A stretch of 64,000 nt of DNA from Candidatus Puniceispirillum marinum IMCC1322 (GCF_000024465.1 NC_014010.1:1612001-1676000), one strand, 5' to 3'. Numbered from the stretch's first letter, positions 28,192-38,434 are shown. Made by a program: numbers and translations. The notes: generated by a model from the sequence alone, not told the origin.

Positions 28192-29121
28192 CTAATAGCC
28201 CCGATCCCAGTCAACCTTATTTGCTGGCACCTTGCCTGCCATGATATCCGTGATCGCTGTCGCCACCTGTCTGGCGGCGGTTTGTGGATTGGTTTGTGCC
28301 GCCACATGCGGCCAGACCACGATTTTCGGATGTGTCCAGAAAGGATGCGTTGCGGGTAGAGGTTCGGTGCCAAAAACATCCAGTGCCGCGCCGCCGATTT
28401 TACCGCTATCAAGTGCTGCCAGCAAATCATCTTCAACCAGCTGACCACCCCGCCCCCCATTGATCACAAAGGCGCCATCGGCCAGCCTAGAAAAAAAGTC
28501 AGTATTCATGATGCCGCTTGTTGTTGGGGTCAGGGGTAATACCGACACGACAATATCCGTATCTGCCAGAAATGACGGCAATGCATCCATACCGGCAAAC
28601 ATCTCGACATCATCAAGCGTCCGTTTGGTTCGTGTCCAGCCTTTGACCTTGAACCCCAGACTGGCAAAGCGTGAGGCAATAACACTGCCAATCGCACCCA
28701 CGCCCATAATGCCGATCACCGCGCCTGTGGCTGGACGTTGTTCAAGCGGCTTCCATAATCTTTCAGCTTGCTGGGCGCGATACTGCGCTCCATCACGCCA
28801 CATATCCAGCGCATTCAGGATCGCCCAATGGCTTAGCGCATCTGACATATCCGGATCAACCAGTCGCACCAAGGGCACCGAACGCGGGGTGGTGTCGTCA
28901 CCCATCATATGATCAACACCCTGACCTTGCATGATAATGCCGCGCAGATTCGGCATCTTTGCCAACAACCCTCTTGGTGGTGCCCAGACCAGAGCAATAT
29001 CTGCGTGCATGCCAGCATCCGATTCCAGATCAACAACATCAAAATCAGATAGTAATGGCGTCAGCCGCTGGCGCCACATCGCGCGATCATCATTATTCCC
29101 GTAAAACCCAATCGAAATCAT
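28192..29121 (-). CDS. D-2-hydroxyacid dehydrogenase (glyoxylate/hydroxypyruvate reductase A type)
   Basis: About 309 residues from the ATG at 29121, which has AGGA upstream. The nucleotide-binding motif is GIMGVGAIGSVIASRFASLG. The catalytic Arg is in INGGRGGQLVEDD, the Glu in ALDVFGTEPLP and the His in VWPHVAAQTNP. The lack of a long N-terminal extension and the PRGLLAKMPNLRGIIMQGQGVDHM segment fit GhrA-type enzymes. It reduces 2-ketoacids such as glyoxylate with NAD(P)H; precise substrate not proven. Confidence 0.88.
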   Translation of the reverse strand: MISIGFYGNNDDRAMWRQRLTPLLSDFDVVDLESDAGMHADIALVWAPPRGLLAKMPNLRGIIMQGQGVDHMMGDDTTPRSVPLVRLVDPDMSDALSHWAILNALDMWRDGAQYRAQQAERLWKPLEQRPATGAVIGIMGVGAIGSVIASRFASLGFKVKGWTRTKRTLDDVEMFAGMDALPSFLADTDIVVSVLPLTPTTSGIMNTDFFSRLADGAFVINGGRGGQLVEDDLLAALDSGKIGGAALDVFGTEPLPATHPFWTHPKIVVWPHVAAQTNPQTAARQVATAITDIMAGKVPANKVDWDRGY

Positions 29122-29171
29122 GCCTATCGTCCTATCAAAATGTAGCAATTAACCATATCGCTATGGTGCGC

Positions 29172-30008
29172 CTAGTTTTGGATCAGGGCAATGATAGCCT
29201 GATGAAGTGCGGCTGTTCCAGCACAGACAAGACTGCTGGTGCTGGCAAGGTCGATATCATTACCATCAAAGTCAGTCACAATCGCACCCGCCCCGCGCAT
29301 CACCTGAACCACGCCCATGATATCATGCGGCGCCAGACTATCCTCAATCACCGCATCGATATAGCCCGCCGCCAGAAGCCCGAAATTATGACAATCGCCG
29401 CCATAATTGGTGATGTTTGCCTGCGCACTGATTTTATTGAACGCGGCTAGGCCATGCGGCGAAAAGGCTTCGGGCGATGTGGTTGCAATGTTGGCCACAG
29501 CAATCGTCGTTACCTCACTGGCACTCAGCTTGTCCCCATTCAACGTGCTGCCATCCGCCGTACCGATATAGGTTTCGTCAAGCACCGGCATATCGATCAG
29601 ACCCGCGATAGGCCGGTCATTATGCGTAACCCCGACCAATGTGCCAAAGGTGGGCTTGCCGCTGACAAAGGCCTTGGTGCCATCAATCGGATCAATCACC
29701 CATTTATAGGGACTGCTTCCGGCACCTTTATCCCCCGACACAGCTTCGCTGAGGCCAAATTCTTCGCCAACAATACTATCATCGGGAAACTGCGCGGTAA
29801 TCGCCCCACGCAAGGCCTGTTCGACCGATCTATCGGCGATGGTAACAGGACTGCTATCGGCTTTTGTCATGACCTCGGGAAGCGCCCGGAAATATGACGT
29901 TATGATGGGGCGTGACAATGTTGTCAGATGCGCCAAAAACAAAGCCAGCTCGTCTGTGTCGAGCTGGCCTGCGCTAGTTGCTGAAAATATATTAGCTGTC
30001 GGTACCAT
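29172..30008 (-). CDS. Inositol-monophosphatase-family phosphatase, probably histidinol-phosphatase
   Basis: A 278-residue Mg-dependent phosphatase. It has VGEEFG (first metal Glu), WVIDPIDGTKAFVSGKPTFGTLVG (motif with DPIDGT) and the C-terminal GAGAIVTDFDGND. This spacing and the K-A-F-V/I-S-G-K-P continuation are typical of the HisN branch (final phosphatase of histidine synthesis in many alphaproteobacteria). The start overlaps the cytochrome c gene end by 17 bases. Confidence 0.87.
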   Translation of the reverse strand: MVPTANIFSATSAGQLDTDELALFLAHLTTLSRPIITSYFRALPEVMTKADSSPVTIADRSVEQALRGAITAQFPDDSIVGEEFGLSEAVSGDKGAGSSPYKWVIDPIDGTKAFVSGKPTFGTLVGVTHNDRPIAGLIDMPVLDETYIGTADGSTLNGDKLSASEVTTIAVANIATTSPEAFSPHGLAAFNKISAQANITNYGGDCHNFGLLAAGYIDAVIEDSLAPHDIMGVVQVMRGAGAIVTDFDGNDIDLASTSSLVCAGTAALHQAIIALIQN

Positions 30009-30576
30009 TCGCCGCTGTTTCTGCCGCGATATCTTCGGCGCTTGGCAGGGCGACCGGAGCGTCTGCTTGCTGACGAAGCCAGGCGATCATATTCGCACGA
30101 TCACTAGGCTTCTTCAGGCCGACAAAATTCATCTTGGTGCCAGGCATATAGGCTTTTGGTTTCGCCAGAAAGGCGTTGAGCGCGGCATAATCCCACGCGC
30201 CACCAAAACCTGCCATCGCCGCTGAATAGCTGAAACCATCAGCAGCGCCTTTTGCGGCATTAACAATATTCCACAATGCCGGGCCAACCTTGGCCGCGCC
30301 ACCAGCGTTAAACACATGGCACGCTGTGCATTTCTTGGACAGCTTTTCACCCGCGGCAATATCAGCATCCGCCAGCATCGCCATAATCGGCTCAGGCCCC
30401 TTATCAACAGGCGCGGCATCTGCAACAGCCGATGCTTCTGGCACCTCGATCTGATAGGCATTTTCAGCAAGATCACTATGCGGCACCATAACGTCTGCCA
30501 GCTTGGCACCTGCCAGCATCAACAAGCCTGCCATAATAAAACCAGCAAAGAGTTTGTTAAATCCCAATTCGTCCAT
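29992..30576 (-). CDS. Membrane-anchored class I cytochrome c
   Basis: About 194 residues from the ATG at 30576 (GGAAG before it). An N-terminal hydrophobic segment (about 9-28, uncleaved anchor) is followed by an acidic/Pro linker and one c-type domain. The heme-attachment CTACHVF is near residue 90, and the axial Met is in PKAYMPGTKMNFVG. It resembles CycM/cytochrome c552 of alphaproteobacteria, which carries electrons between bc1 and cytochrome oxidase. Confidence 0.88.
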   Translation of the reverse strand: MDELGFNKLFAGFIMAGLLMLAGAKLADVMVPHSDLAENAYQIEVPEASAVADAAPVDKGPEPIMAMLADADIAAGEKLSKKCTACHVFNAGGAAKVGPALWNIVNAAKGAADGFSYSAAMAGFGGAWDYAALNAFLAKPKAYMPGTKMNFVGLKKPSDRANMIAWLRQQADAPVALPSAEDIAAETAANGTDS

Positions 30577-30765
30577 TGAACTTCCCGAAGCCGGGCTCCT
30601 CATAAATCACATTGCAGTCAATCGGCACTAGGTCACATAAACACGCAAGGCACCAATCACCCGCAGGATAAATACCGAAATTATCGCCGTCTCTCAACCC
30701 CAACATCACTGATTTGGATTATTTACTTTGCGAAAACCACAAATATGTGATGAATTGCCACAATC

Positions 30766-31503
30766 ATGGCAAAAAAGAACGCAAAAATCATCATTATTCC
30801 AGCGCGCATGGTAGCGAGCCGCTTGCCAGGCAAACCACTCGCTGAAATCGCCGGAAAACCTATGATTCAGCATGTCTGGGAACGTGCTTTAGACGCTGAT
30901 ATCGCCCCTGTCTATGTTGCGACAGATGATCGCGGTATCGTCGATATCATCACATCGGCTGGTGGTCAGGCTGTCATGACACGCACAGATCATCCATCTG
31001 GCTCGGATCGGGTCTATGAAGCGGTTGAACTCATCGATCCGGATCGGCATATCGACCATATTTTGAATCTGCAAGGTGACTTGCCCGAATTGTCGCCTGA
31101 AATTCCCGCGCTCCTGGCTGATTGTCTCGAAACAACAGGCGCTGATCTGGCCACTTTGGTGACCAAAGCCAGTACCGAAGAAGCCAACCGTCCGCAGGTC
31201 GTAAAAGCTGTGGTCAGCTGGCAGGATAGCGGGTTTGGCAATGCGCTCTATTTCAGCCGCGCCGCGATCCCGACCGGGGCAGAGACGCTATATCATCATA
31301 TTGGTGTTTATGGCTGGACGCGTGCAGCTCTAGCCCGCTTTGTATCCTTGCCACCATCGCCGCTTGAACAAGCCGAAAAACTCGAGCAGCTGCGCGCCTT
31401 GGAAGCAGGCATGCACATAGCCACTGGTTACATTGACATTGCGCCGGGTGGAATCGATACTGCAGACGATTTGGAACGTGCGCGCCAGCGTATGTCAAAA
31501 TAG
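30766..31503 (+). CDS. kdsB: 3-deoxy-manno-octulosonate cytidylyltransferase
   Basis: A 245-residue nucleotidyltransferase: IIIIPARMVASRLPGKPLAEIAGKPMIQHVWERA at the start (given in part), VMTRTDHPSGSDRV, NLQGDLPEL, and HHIGVYGWTRAALARF. It activates KDO as CMP-KDO for LPS inner-core synthesis, implying a KDO-containing LPS. It lies just before pheA, 26 bases away, likely the same transcript. Confidence 0.93.
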   Translation: MAKKNAKIIIIPARMVASRLPGKPLAEIAGKPMIQHVWERALDADIAPVYVATDDRGIVDIITSAGGQAVMTRTDHPSGSDRVYEAVELIDPDRHIDHILNLQGDLPELSPEIPALLADCLETTGADLATLVTKASTEEANRPQVVKAVVSWQDSGFGNALYFSRAAIPTGAETLYHHIGVYGWTRAALARFVSLPPSPLEQAEKLEQLRALEAGMHIATGYIDIAPGGIDTADDLERARQRMSK

Positions 31504-31529
31504 GCACTTCGCCTTTTCAAACATCAACT

Positions 31530-32441
31530 ATGAGGTACATTGTGAGTGATAGCCCAACGCAAATAGCTGGCAAAAAAGTCGCCTTCCAAGGCGTTCCCGG
31601 TGCCTATTCGCATATGTCTTGTCGCGCTGTCATGCCTGATGTCGAGGCGGTACCCTATCCTTCTTTTGAAGATATGCTGACTGCTGTCCAGCATGGCGAC
31701 GCTGACTGGGCGATGGTGCCAGTTGAAAATTCGATCGCAGGGCGTGTGGCTGATATTCATCATCTGCTACCCGGATCAGGACTGTTCATCACGGGCGAGC
31801 ATTTTCAGCGGGTCAACCACCACCTTCTTGCCCCTCGCGGTGCCACGATTGAAGACCTTGTCGAAGTGCATAGTCATGCACAGGGACTGGCGCAATGCCG
31901 CGAACGTCTGCACAAGCTGGGTCTGACACCGATCATGCATAGTGACACGGCAGGCGCTGCCAAGGACGTTGCGGCGCGTGGCGACAAGCATATTGGCGCC
32001 ATTGCCTCTCGGCTTGCTGGCGAGATATATGATCTGGATGTGCTGATTGAATCAGCCGAAGATGCCGAACATAACACCACCCGCTTCTTGATTATGGCGC
32101 GTGAAGCTGTGACACCTATACGTGCCGATATGGCCTCTGATACAGCCATGGTCACAACCATGGTATTTAGCCTACGCTCGGTTCCGGCAGCACTTTATAA
32201 GGCACTTGGTGGATTTGCCACCAACGGCATTAATCTGACCAAGCTTGAATCCTATATCCGTCCCGGATTTCACGAATCGGCACAATTCTACATGGATGTT
32301 GATGGTCATATTGACGATCCGGCCATGCAGAATGCGATGGAAGAATTGCATTTCTATTGCCAGAAAGATGCGGTGCATGTGCTTGGCACCTATCCAGCCA
32401 GCCGTCTGCGTGGTCGAGACATGGACACGCCGCCGCTTTAA
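31530..32441 (+). CDS. pheA: Prephenate dehydratase with ACT domain
   Basis: A 303-residue monofunctional enzyme. The catalytic domain (about 15-200) shows VAFQGVPGAYSHMSCRA, VPVENSIAGRV and the Thr-Arg-Phe triad in HNTTRFLIMA. A regulatory ACT domain follows (FSLRSVPAALYKALGGFATNGINLTKLESYI), expected to bind phenylalanine. There is no fused chorismate mutase. An alternative GTG start lies four codons downstream. Confidence 0.93.
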   Translation: MRYIVSDSPTQIAGKKVAFQGVPGAYSHMSCRAVMPDVEAVPYPSFEDMLTAVQHGDADWAMVPVENSIAGRVADIHHLLPGSGLFITGEHFQRVNHHLLAPRGATIEDLVEVHSHAQGLAQCRERLHKLGLTPIMHSDTAGAAKDVAARGDKHIGAIASRLAGEIYDLDVLIESAEDAEHNTTRFLIMAREAVTPIRADMASDTAMVTTMVFSLRSVPAALYKALGGFATNGINLTKLESYIRPGFHESAQFYMDVDGHIDDPAMQNAMEELHFYCQKDAVHVLGTYPASRLRGRDMDTPPL

Positions 32442-32501
32442 GCACCACCACTTATATAAAAAACTTGTCGATTGCATAGGATTGCCGCATATATGTCAGC
32501 A

Positions 32502-32591
32502 GGAAGGCTGGGTGGACGTTACCCCCGCCAATCCGGTCAGGTCCGAAAGGAAGCAGCCGCAGTGGGACGTTTACGGGTCGTCCAGTCTTCC
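32502..32591 (+). ncRNA. ffs: Signal recognition particle RNA (4.5S, small bacterial type)
   Basis: The conserved apical domain GGTCCGAAAGGAAGCAGCC, with its GAAA-type tetraloop, lies at about 32540-32558 and is flanked by long complementary arms (GGAAGGCTGG on the left, CCAGTCTTCC on the right). This gives the usual hairpin. Position between pheA and dnaX is common in alphaproteobacteria. Ends are estimated from the paired arms. Confidence 0.85.
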
Positions 32592-32733
32592 GCTTTCGCC
32601 AGATATTTATCCCCAGATATTTATGTTTTGTTAAAAATGATTCAGCCATCCTCTTGGGCATTCGCATTCTTCGGGGTAACATGTATCCTCAAAAGCGTAA
32701 CTTTGGTACTGAGCAAGAGGTAATGTCAGCAAC

Positions 32734-34596
32734 ATGAACGAAACGGCCACTACAGCCTACCGTGTTCTGGCACGCAAATACCGTCCCGAGACGTTTTCGG
32801 CGTTGATCGGACAGGATGCGCTGGTACGCACTCTCGGCAATGCTTTATCGCTTGGTCGTCTGGCACATGCCTTTGTCCTGACTGGCGTGCGCGGCGTTGG
32901 CAAAACCTCGGCCGCACGTCTGCTTGCCAAAGGCCTGAACTGTATAGGGCCTGATGGAAATGGCGCTGCGACGCTAGAGCCATGCGGCACATGCGAGCCT
33001 TGCACGGCGATTGCTGCTGGTCGCCATGTTGATGTTCTGGAAATTGATGCCGCCAGCCATACGGGCGTTGATGATGCTCGTGAAATTATCGAAGCGGTTA
33101 ATTACCGGCCCGTATCGGCACGTTTCAAAATCTATATCATCGACGAAGTTCATATGATGTCCAAAAGCGCCTTTAACGCGCTTCTCAAAACACTCGAAGA
33201 GCCGCCCGATGCGGTAAAATTCATTTTTGCCACTACCGAAATCCGCAAAGTGCCAGTGACCATCTTGTCACGCTGTCAGCGTTATGATCTGCGCCGTGTG
33301 CCTGCGACTTTGCTGGCCTCGCACCTAGAGATGATCTGCGGCAAGGAAGACATTAAAGCCGAAGCTGGTGCGCTAGCCGCCATTGCTAGCGCCGCCGAGG
33401 GATCGGTTCGTGACGCCCTGTCCTTGCTGGATCAGGCCGCCGCCATGACAGCCGATACATTATCTGCCGAATCGGTTTCTGACATGCTGGGCCGACCCGG
33501 ACGTGCCGAGGCTTTAGCCTTGTTAAAATCGGTTTTGGCAAATGACGTCGCCAGCGCGCTAGCATCCTTTAACGATATCTATCAACGTGGCGCCGAGCCT
33601 GAAATGCTGATCGCTGATTTGCTTGATATCGTCCATAGTGCCAGCCTATGCGCAACCGGCGGTTCCAGCGCCACATTGATCGAGGGTGAACGCGCGTCTA
33701 TCGAAGAACTCGCCACACTTGGTATCGCCAAGCTAGGACGTGCATGGCAAATTTTACTCAAAGGCCATGGTGAACTGAATGCCGCGCCAAACCCTGCCAA
33801 TGCTTGTGAAATGCTATTGATACGTCTGGCGCATGCTGCGCAGATGCCAAGCCCTGATGAAATTCTGCGCGCGTTACCCGAGGCCACTGCTGGCAATGCG
33901 GCGACAATATCCACCGCATCATCAAGCCCCTCTGCCAGTGCCTCGCCCACATCTACGGACATACCAGCACCCGCATCAACAGCGACGCCAACAACCACTA
34001 TGTCCACCAGCCCAACTGGCACCCCAACTGGCACACCAACAAGCACAATGTCAGGCGCCCCATCAACCAATGTTGCCATCCAGCACCAGCCTGACCAGCA
34101 AACGGTGCCAGCCCAGAATACCGATGCCGATGCTGATGCCGCGCCAGATCGTCTGGCAGCAAACGACACACCGCCATTGAACACGCTTGCCGATATTGCC
34201 ACTTTGGCCGAAGATAAAGGCGAGATGCTTTTGGCGGCATTGATCCGCAATCATGTGCGGCTTGTCGCATTGCAACCCGGATTATTGGAAATCGCCTTGT
34301 CAGGCAAACCGCCAGAAAAATTTCTTGGCGACCTTGCCCAGCATTTACGGCATTGGACTGGCGCGCGCTGGCTGGTGTCTTTATCTGACGAGACTGCTGG
34401 CAAAACCCTTGCCGAAGCCAAGGCTGATGCCGCGGCAGTACGTCTTGATACGATCGCCAAAACGCCGCTTGTTGCCAAAATTATATCTGTATTTCCTGGC
34501 GCAACGATCGAAGATATCAGTGCCATTGATGCACCCGTCACCGATCCGGACAAAGACACCGACACCGACACCTATAATGAAGAGGATCCTGACTGA
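32734..34596 (+). CDS. dnaX: DNA polymerase III subunits gamma/tau
   Basis: A 620-residue clamp-loader ATPase. Walker A is GVRGVGKTSAARLLAKGLNC. The zinc-binding Cys set runs from that Cys to CGTCEPC; Walker B is IYIIDEVHMMS and sensor 1 includes LSRCQRYDL. Domain III ends near residue 370. A Ser/Thr/Ala/Pro-rich linker (about 395-450) leads to the tau C-terminal domain (about 490-600) that contacts the polymerase. No clear frameshift signal for a separate gamma form was seen. Start of the dnaX-ybaB-recR cluster. Confidence 0.94.
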   Translation: MNETATTAYRVLARKYRPETFSALIGQDALVRTLGNALSLGRLAHAFVLTGVRGVGKTSAARLLAKGLNCIGPDGNGAATLEPCGTCEPCTAIAAGRHVDVLEIDAASHTGVDDAREIIEAVNYRPVSARFKIYIIDEVHMMSKSAFNALLKTLEEPPDAVKFIFATTEIRKVPVTILSRCQRYDLRRVPATLLASHLEMICGKEDIKAEAGALAAIASAAEGSVRDALSLLDQAAAMTADTLSAESVSDMLGRPGRAEALALLKSVLANDVASALASFNDIYQRGAEPEMLIADLLDIVHSASLCATGGSSATLIEGERASIEELATLGIAKLGRAWQILLKGHGELNAAPNPANACEMLLIRLAHAAQMPSPDEILRALPEATAGNAATISTASSSPSASASPTSTDIPAPASTATPTTTMSTSPTGTPTGTPTSTMSGAPSTNVAIQHQPDQQTVPAQNTDADADAAPDRLAANDTPPLNTLADIATLAEDKGEMLLAALIRNHVRLVALQPGLLEIALSGKPPEKFLGDLAQHLRHWTGARWLVSLSDETAGKTLAEAKADAAAVRLDTIAKTPLVAKIISVFPGATIEDISAIDAPVTDPDKDTDTDTYNEEDPD

Positions 34597-34919
34597 TGCG
34601 CAATATGATGGGCATGATGAAAAAGGCACAGGAAGTCCAGAGCCGCATGCAGTCTTTACAGGATGATATGGCCAATGCCCGTTTTTCGGCCAGCGTTGCC
34701 AGCGATGCTGTCACCGTCACGGTCAATGGCAAAGGCCACCTTCAAGCCGTAAAGATCGCACCGGACGCCCTTGCCACTAATGACAGCGACATGCTCGAAG
34801 ACCTCATTCTGCTGGCCAGCAATCGGGCATGTGACGAAGCAAATAAAGCGATGAAAGCGCAGATGGCCGACATAACCGGCGGATTAGACCTGCCACCGGG
34901 CATGAATCTGCCCTTTTGA
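34596..34919 (+). CDS. ybaB: YbaB/EbfC nucleoid-associated protein
   Basis: A 107-residue small DNA-binding dimer: MGMMKKAQEVQSRMQSLQDD helix, a central beta part (VTVTVNGKGHLQAVKI) and the C-terminal helix ending GGLDLPPGMNLPF, matching the family. It overlaps dnaX by one base and precedes recR, the classic arrangement. Confidence 0.93.
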   Translation: MRNMMGMMKKAQEVQSRMQSLQDDMANARFSASVASDAVTVTVNGKGHLQAVKIAPDALATNDSDMLEDLILLASNRACDEANKAMKAQMADITGGLDLPPGMNLPF

Positions 34920-34983
34920 TTGCCTGCTCTTTTGATTGATGACCTCGCACTATATGTCCACTGACTAGGTATAATGATCTGAC

Positions 34984-35577
34984 ATGGATTCATCACTGGA
35001 AAATCTGATCCGGCGTCTTGGCCGGCTTCCTGGTCTTGGCCCCCGTTCGGCGCGGCGTGCGGTGCTGTTCCTGTTGAAAAACCGTGACCGGTTGATGTTA
35101 CCACTTGCCCAGGAGTTACATGATATCGCCCGCACCGTGCGCCCCTGTGTCGATTGCGGTAATCTTGATACAGCCGATCTGTGCCATATTTGCAGGGATG
35201 ACCGGCGCGATAAAAGCCGTATCTGTGTTGTTGAGGATGTTGGCGACCTCTGGGCAATGGAACGTGCGGCGGTATTTCGCGGCCGCTATCATGTTCTTGG
35301 TGGCACATTGAGCGCACTTGACGGGCGCGGCCCTGATGATCTGGCTATTGATCGATTGCTCCGCCGGGCACAGGCTGGCGAAGTTGTTGAGATAATTCTG
35401 GCGCTATCGGCCACTGTCGATGGCCAGACAACCGCGCATTATATTGCCGAAAAACTGGCACCATCCAATCTTGATGTGACACGGCTTGCGCATGGCGTGC
35501 CAGTTGGCGGTGAACTTGATTATCTGGATGATGGCACCTTGGCACAAGCCCTCAAGGCCCGCGCCAAAATGAACTAG
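34984..35577 (+). CDS. recR: Recombination mediator RecR
   Basis: A 197-residue RecR: N-terminal helix-hairpin-helix ([20 protein letters not shown]), Cys4 zinc finger (CVDCGN to CHIC), and a Toprim domain with [26 protein letters not shown]. It acts with RecF/RecO to load RecA at gaps. The final [14 protein letters not shown] segment is typical. Confidence 0.94.
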   Translation: MDSSLENLIRRLGRLPGLGPRSARRAVLFLLKNRDRLMLPLAQELHDIARTVRPCVDCGNLDTADLCHICRDDRRDKSRICVVEDVGDLWAMERAAVFRGRYHVLGGTLSALDGRGPDDLAIDRLLRRAQAGEVVEIILALSATVDGQTTAHYIAEKLAPSNLDVTRLAHGVPVGGELDYLDDGTLAQALKARAKMN

Positions 35578-35587
35578 CAAAAGTGAA

Positions 35588-36667
35588 CTAGCCAAGCAGA
35601 TCGCCGGATGATTTCTCCGGCGGCATATCGTCAACGGCTTTTGCATCGATCACTTCGATCTCGGCAATTTTATCACCGCGCGAAGTAATCTTGCGTGTCG
35701 ATGTCTGAATGTCGGCAATATCCTTTTCGGCTTGCGAAAAATGCGATGCCAGCTTGGCCACCCGGTCATCCAGCCGCCTGACATCCTGCATCATTGTATC
35801 GACCTGCGTCTGGATCAGGCCTGCCGCTTCATGCATCCGCGCATCCCGCAAAATCGCCCGCACCGTATGCAGGATCAGCATCAGATTATCCGGTCCTGCC
35901 ATATAGACATGTTTGCGGCGGCTTTCGTCAACCAGACGCGGCAGTTGAATATTGATCTCGGCATAGACCGACTCGGATGGCAGAAACAGGATCGCGCTTT
36001 CGGCTGTTTCCCCCGGCACGATATATTTATCGGCAATGTCATTGATATGTTTTTTGACATCGGCTTCCAGCCCACGGCGCGCCATATCACGGCTTGGCTC
36101 ATCAGCGGCATCGACAAGCCGCCTATAGCTTTCTAGCGGAAATTTGGAATCGATACAGATCGCACCTGGTGGGTTCGGCAAGGCCAGCAGGCAATCAACA
36201 CGCTTGCCGTTACCCAATGTCGCCTGAAAGTCATAGGCACTATCCGGCAAGGCATCACGCACCAGATTTTCCAGCTGGACTTCACCGAAACTGCCACGCG
36301 CCTGCTTATTTGACAGAATGTTCTGCAACTGCGTAACCTGCCCACTCAGCGCTGAAATATGGGCATTGGCTTCGCTTATAACGACGAGCTTTTCCGCCAT
36401 ACCATTCAGCTGCTTATTTGTCCGTTCATTCTGATCGCGCATAGATTGTTCCAGCCTTGTGCCAATTCGGCCTTCGGTTTCGGACATTTGCGAGGCAATG
36501 ACGCGTTGCAATTCAGCCGACTGGTTGGACAGCTGCGATAGCTGGCCGCGCAATTCGGCCAGCCCGTCATCTGATTGCGGTGATGCTTTGTGCCGTGACA
36601 TGCTGACAAATACCATCACAGCTATGATCGCGATAACCCCAAGCAGGATCATTTCAAGCGCTGACAT
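35588..36667 (-). CDS. rmuC: RmuC-family DNA recombination protein
   Basis: A 359-residue protein with an N-terminal membrane helix (about 4-22), a long coiled coil (about 35-115, LSQLSNQSAELQRVIASQM) and the RmuC nuclease-like core: QARGSFGEVQLENLV, VDCLLALPNP, CIDSKFPLESY. It limits recombination-driven inversions in E. coli. Convergent to recR with only 10 bases between stop codons. Confidence 0.9.
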   Translation of the reverse strand: MSALEMILLGVIAIIAVMVFVSMSRHKASPQSDDGLAELRGQLSQLSNQSAELQRVIASQMSETEGRIGTRLEQSMRDQNERTNKQLNGMAEKLVVISEANAHISALSGQVTQLQNILSNKQARGSFGEVQLENLVRDALPDSAYDFQATLGNGKRVDCLLALPNPPGAICIDSKFPLESYRRLVDAADEPSRDMARRGLEADVKKHINDIADKYIVPGETAESAILFLPSESVYAEINIQLPRLVDESRRKHVYMAGPDNLMLILHTVRAILRDARMHEAAGLIQTQVDTMMQDVRRLDDRVAKLASHFSQAEKDIADIQTSTRKITSRGDKIAEIEVIDAKAVDDMPPEKSSGDLLG

Positions 36668-36928
36668 CTACTGACCTCTTCTTTAGTCATTTGCCCAAAC
36701 GAGATATTTCACGTCGGGATATTCCACCTGTCTCTTGATAGACTGTAACAGGAAAAAGCGCCATAACTCTATTGAACCATAGGCCAATCTAGCTACATTT
36801 AAGGCAAAATCTGCGTCGTCAAACTTGACGCGCAACGCCCCTTCTTCTAATGCAGGGGATATATTATTGCCTATTTAATTAGGCCTGATCAATTCTGCCT
36901 GATCAATTTTGAAGGACACGACACTATC

Positions 36929-37462
36929 ATGGGTGCGCATGTAGCCAATATTCTAGACATTATTAAATTGCCCGACCCCGTGTTGCGCGAAAAGGCTGTT
37001 GCTGTGCCTGAAGTCACCGATGGCATCCGCAACCTGCTTGATGACATGGCCGTCACCATGTATGACGCACCGGGCATTGGCCTTGCCGCGCCACAGATCA
37101 ATATTTCCGAGCGCCTTATCGTCATGGATTGCGGCAAGGATGAAACGCCCGAACTTTACAAGATGATCAATCCCGAGATTATCGAAACATCCGAAGACAA
37201 ATCCATTCTCGAAGAAGGCTGCCTGTCGATCCCTGACCAGACCGCCGAAGTTACCCGGCCAGCAACCGTAACCGTGCGTTATACCGACATTGACGGCGAC
37301 ACCCAGATGCTGACCGCCGAAGGTCTGTTGGCTGCCTGTGTCCAGCATGAAATCGATCATCTGAACGGGGTTCTGTTTATTGACCATATATCGCGGCTGA
37401 AACGCGACATGATCATTCGCCGGGTGATGAAGGAAATGCGGCAATCATCGTCCAAATCTTAA
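36929..37462 (+). CDS. def: Peptide deformylase
   Basis: A 177-residue metalloenzyme with all three motifs: GIGLAAPQI, EEGCLSIP (metal Cys) and QHEIDHLNG (two His and catalytic Glu). It removes the N-formyl group from nascent proteins. First of the def-fmt-truA operon. The 260 bases before it hold no gene. Confidence 0.95.
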   Translation: MGAHVANILDIIKLPDPVLREKAVAVPEVTDGIRNLLDDMAVTMYDAPGIGLAAPQINISERLIVMDCGKDETPELYKMINPEIIETSEDKSILEEGCLSIPDQTAEVTRPATVTVRYTDIDGDTQMLTAEGLLAACVQHEIDHLNGVLFIDHISRLKRDMIIRRVMKEMRQSSSKS

Positions 37463-37474
37463 GAGGCAAATCCA

Positions 37475-38434
37475 ATGGGTAAATTGCGCATTGTCTATAT
37501 GGGAAGTCCGGATTTCGCCATCCCCGCCCTTGATCTGCTGGCACAAAATCATGAAATATGCGCGGTCTATACACAGCCGCCACGCCGATCCGGTCGCGGT
37601 ATGCAGGAACAGCCGGTGCCGCTTGCCCGCCATGCGCTTGATATGGGCTTGCCGGTATCTTGGCCAACCACGCTGAATGATAAAGATGTGCAAGACGAGC
37701 TTGCCGCCTATGATGCCGATCTGTTCATCGTCGTTGCCTATGGCTTGCTTTTGCCGCAAGCCGTTCTTGATATTCCGCGCTATGGCTGTCTGAACGGGCA
37801 TGCCTCCTTATTGCCACGCTGGCGTGGTGCCGCCCCAATCCAGCGCGCCATCGAAGCTGGCGACAGTGAAACCGGCATTAGTATAATGTTGATGGAAGCT
37901 GGGCTTGATACAGGTCCGGTTCTGGCCACCCGCGCCATAGCCATCACAGACGACATGAATGCAGGCGATCTGCATGATGCGCTGGCCAGCCTGAACGCAA
38001 CGCTTCTCAATGATACAGTGGCATCGCTTGATGACGCGCTGTTGCACCGCACGCCGCAAGCCAGCGACGGTGTGACCTATGCGGCCAAGATTTCCGGCGC
38101 TGATGCCCATATTGACTGGCAGACAAGCGCCGCCGAACTAGCCTGTCATATCCGTGCCTATGCGCCCTATCCGGGGGCATGGTGTAACGGGCCCAAAGGC
38201 CGCATTCGCATTCTTGAGGCGCAGCCTGCGCCTCTGCCGCATGATACCGCTGGCCAACCCGGTTCATTTGCCGGACAGGATGATAAAGGCAATATGCTGA
38301 TGATGACAGGTGATGGCATCCTCTGCGTTACCCTTGTTCAGCCTGCTGGCAAAAAACCTATGCCATCACGCAACTTTCTCAATGGCGTTAAGCTGGCCAT
38401 CGGCGACATGCTGTCAGGTAGCCACCCCACATGA
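37475..38434 (+). CDS. fmt: Methionyl-tRNA formyltransferase
   Basis: A 319-residue enzyme: IVYMGSPDFAIPAL at the N-terminus, the catalytic Asn/His region GCLNGHASLLPRWRGAAPIQRA, and a C-terminal OB-like domain. It formylates initiator Met-tRNA. Variation GCLNGHAS in place of the usual GxxNxHxS pattern keeps the key Asn and His. It overlaps truA by 4 bases. Confidence 0.95.
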   Translation: MGKLRIVYMGSPDFAIPALDLLAQNHEICAVYTQPPRRSGRGMQEQPVPLARHALDMGLPVSWPTTLNDKDVQDELAAYDADLFIVVAYGLLLPQAVLDIPRYGCLNGHASLLPRWRGAAPIQRAIEAGDSETGISIMLMEAGLDTGPVLATRAIAITDDMNAGDLHDALASLNATLLNDTVASLDDALLHRTPQASDGVTYAAKISGADAHIDWQTSAAELACHIRAYAPYPGAWCNGPKGRIRILEAQPAPLPHDTAGQPGSFAGQDDKGNMLMMTGDGILCVTLVQPAGKKPMPSRNFLNGVKLAIGDMLSGSHPT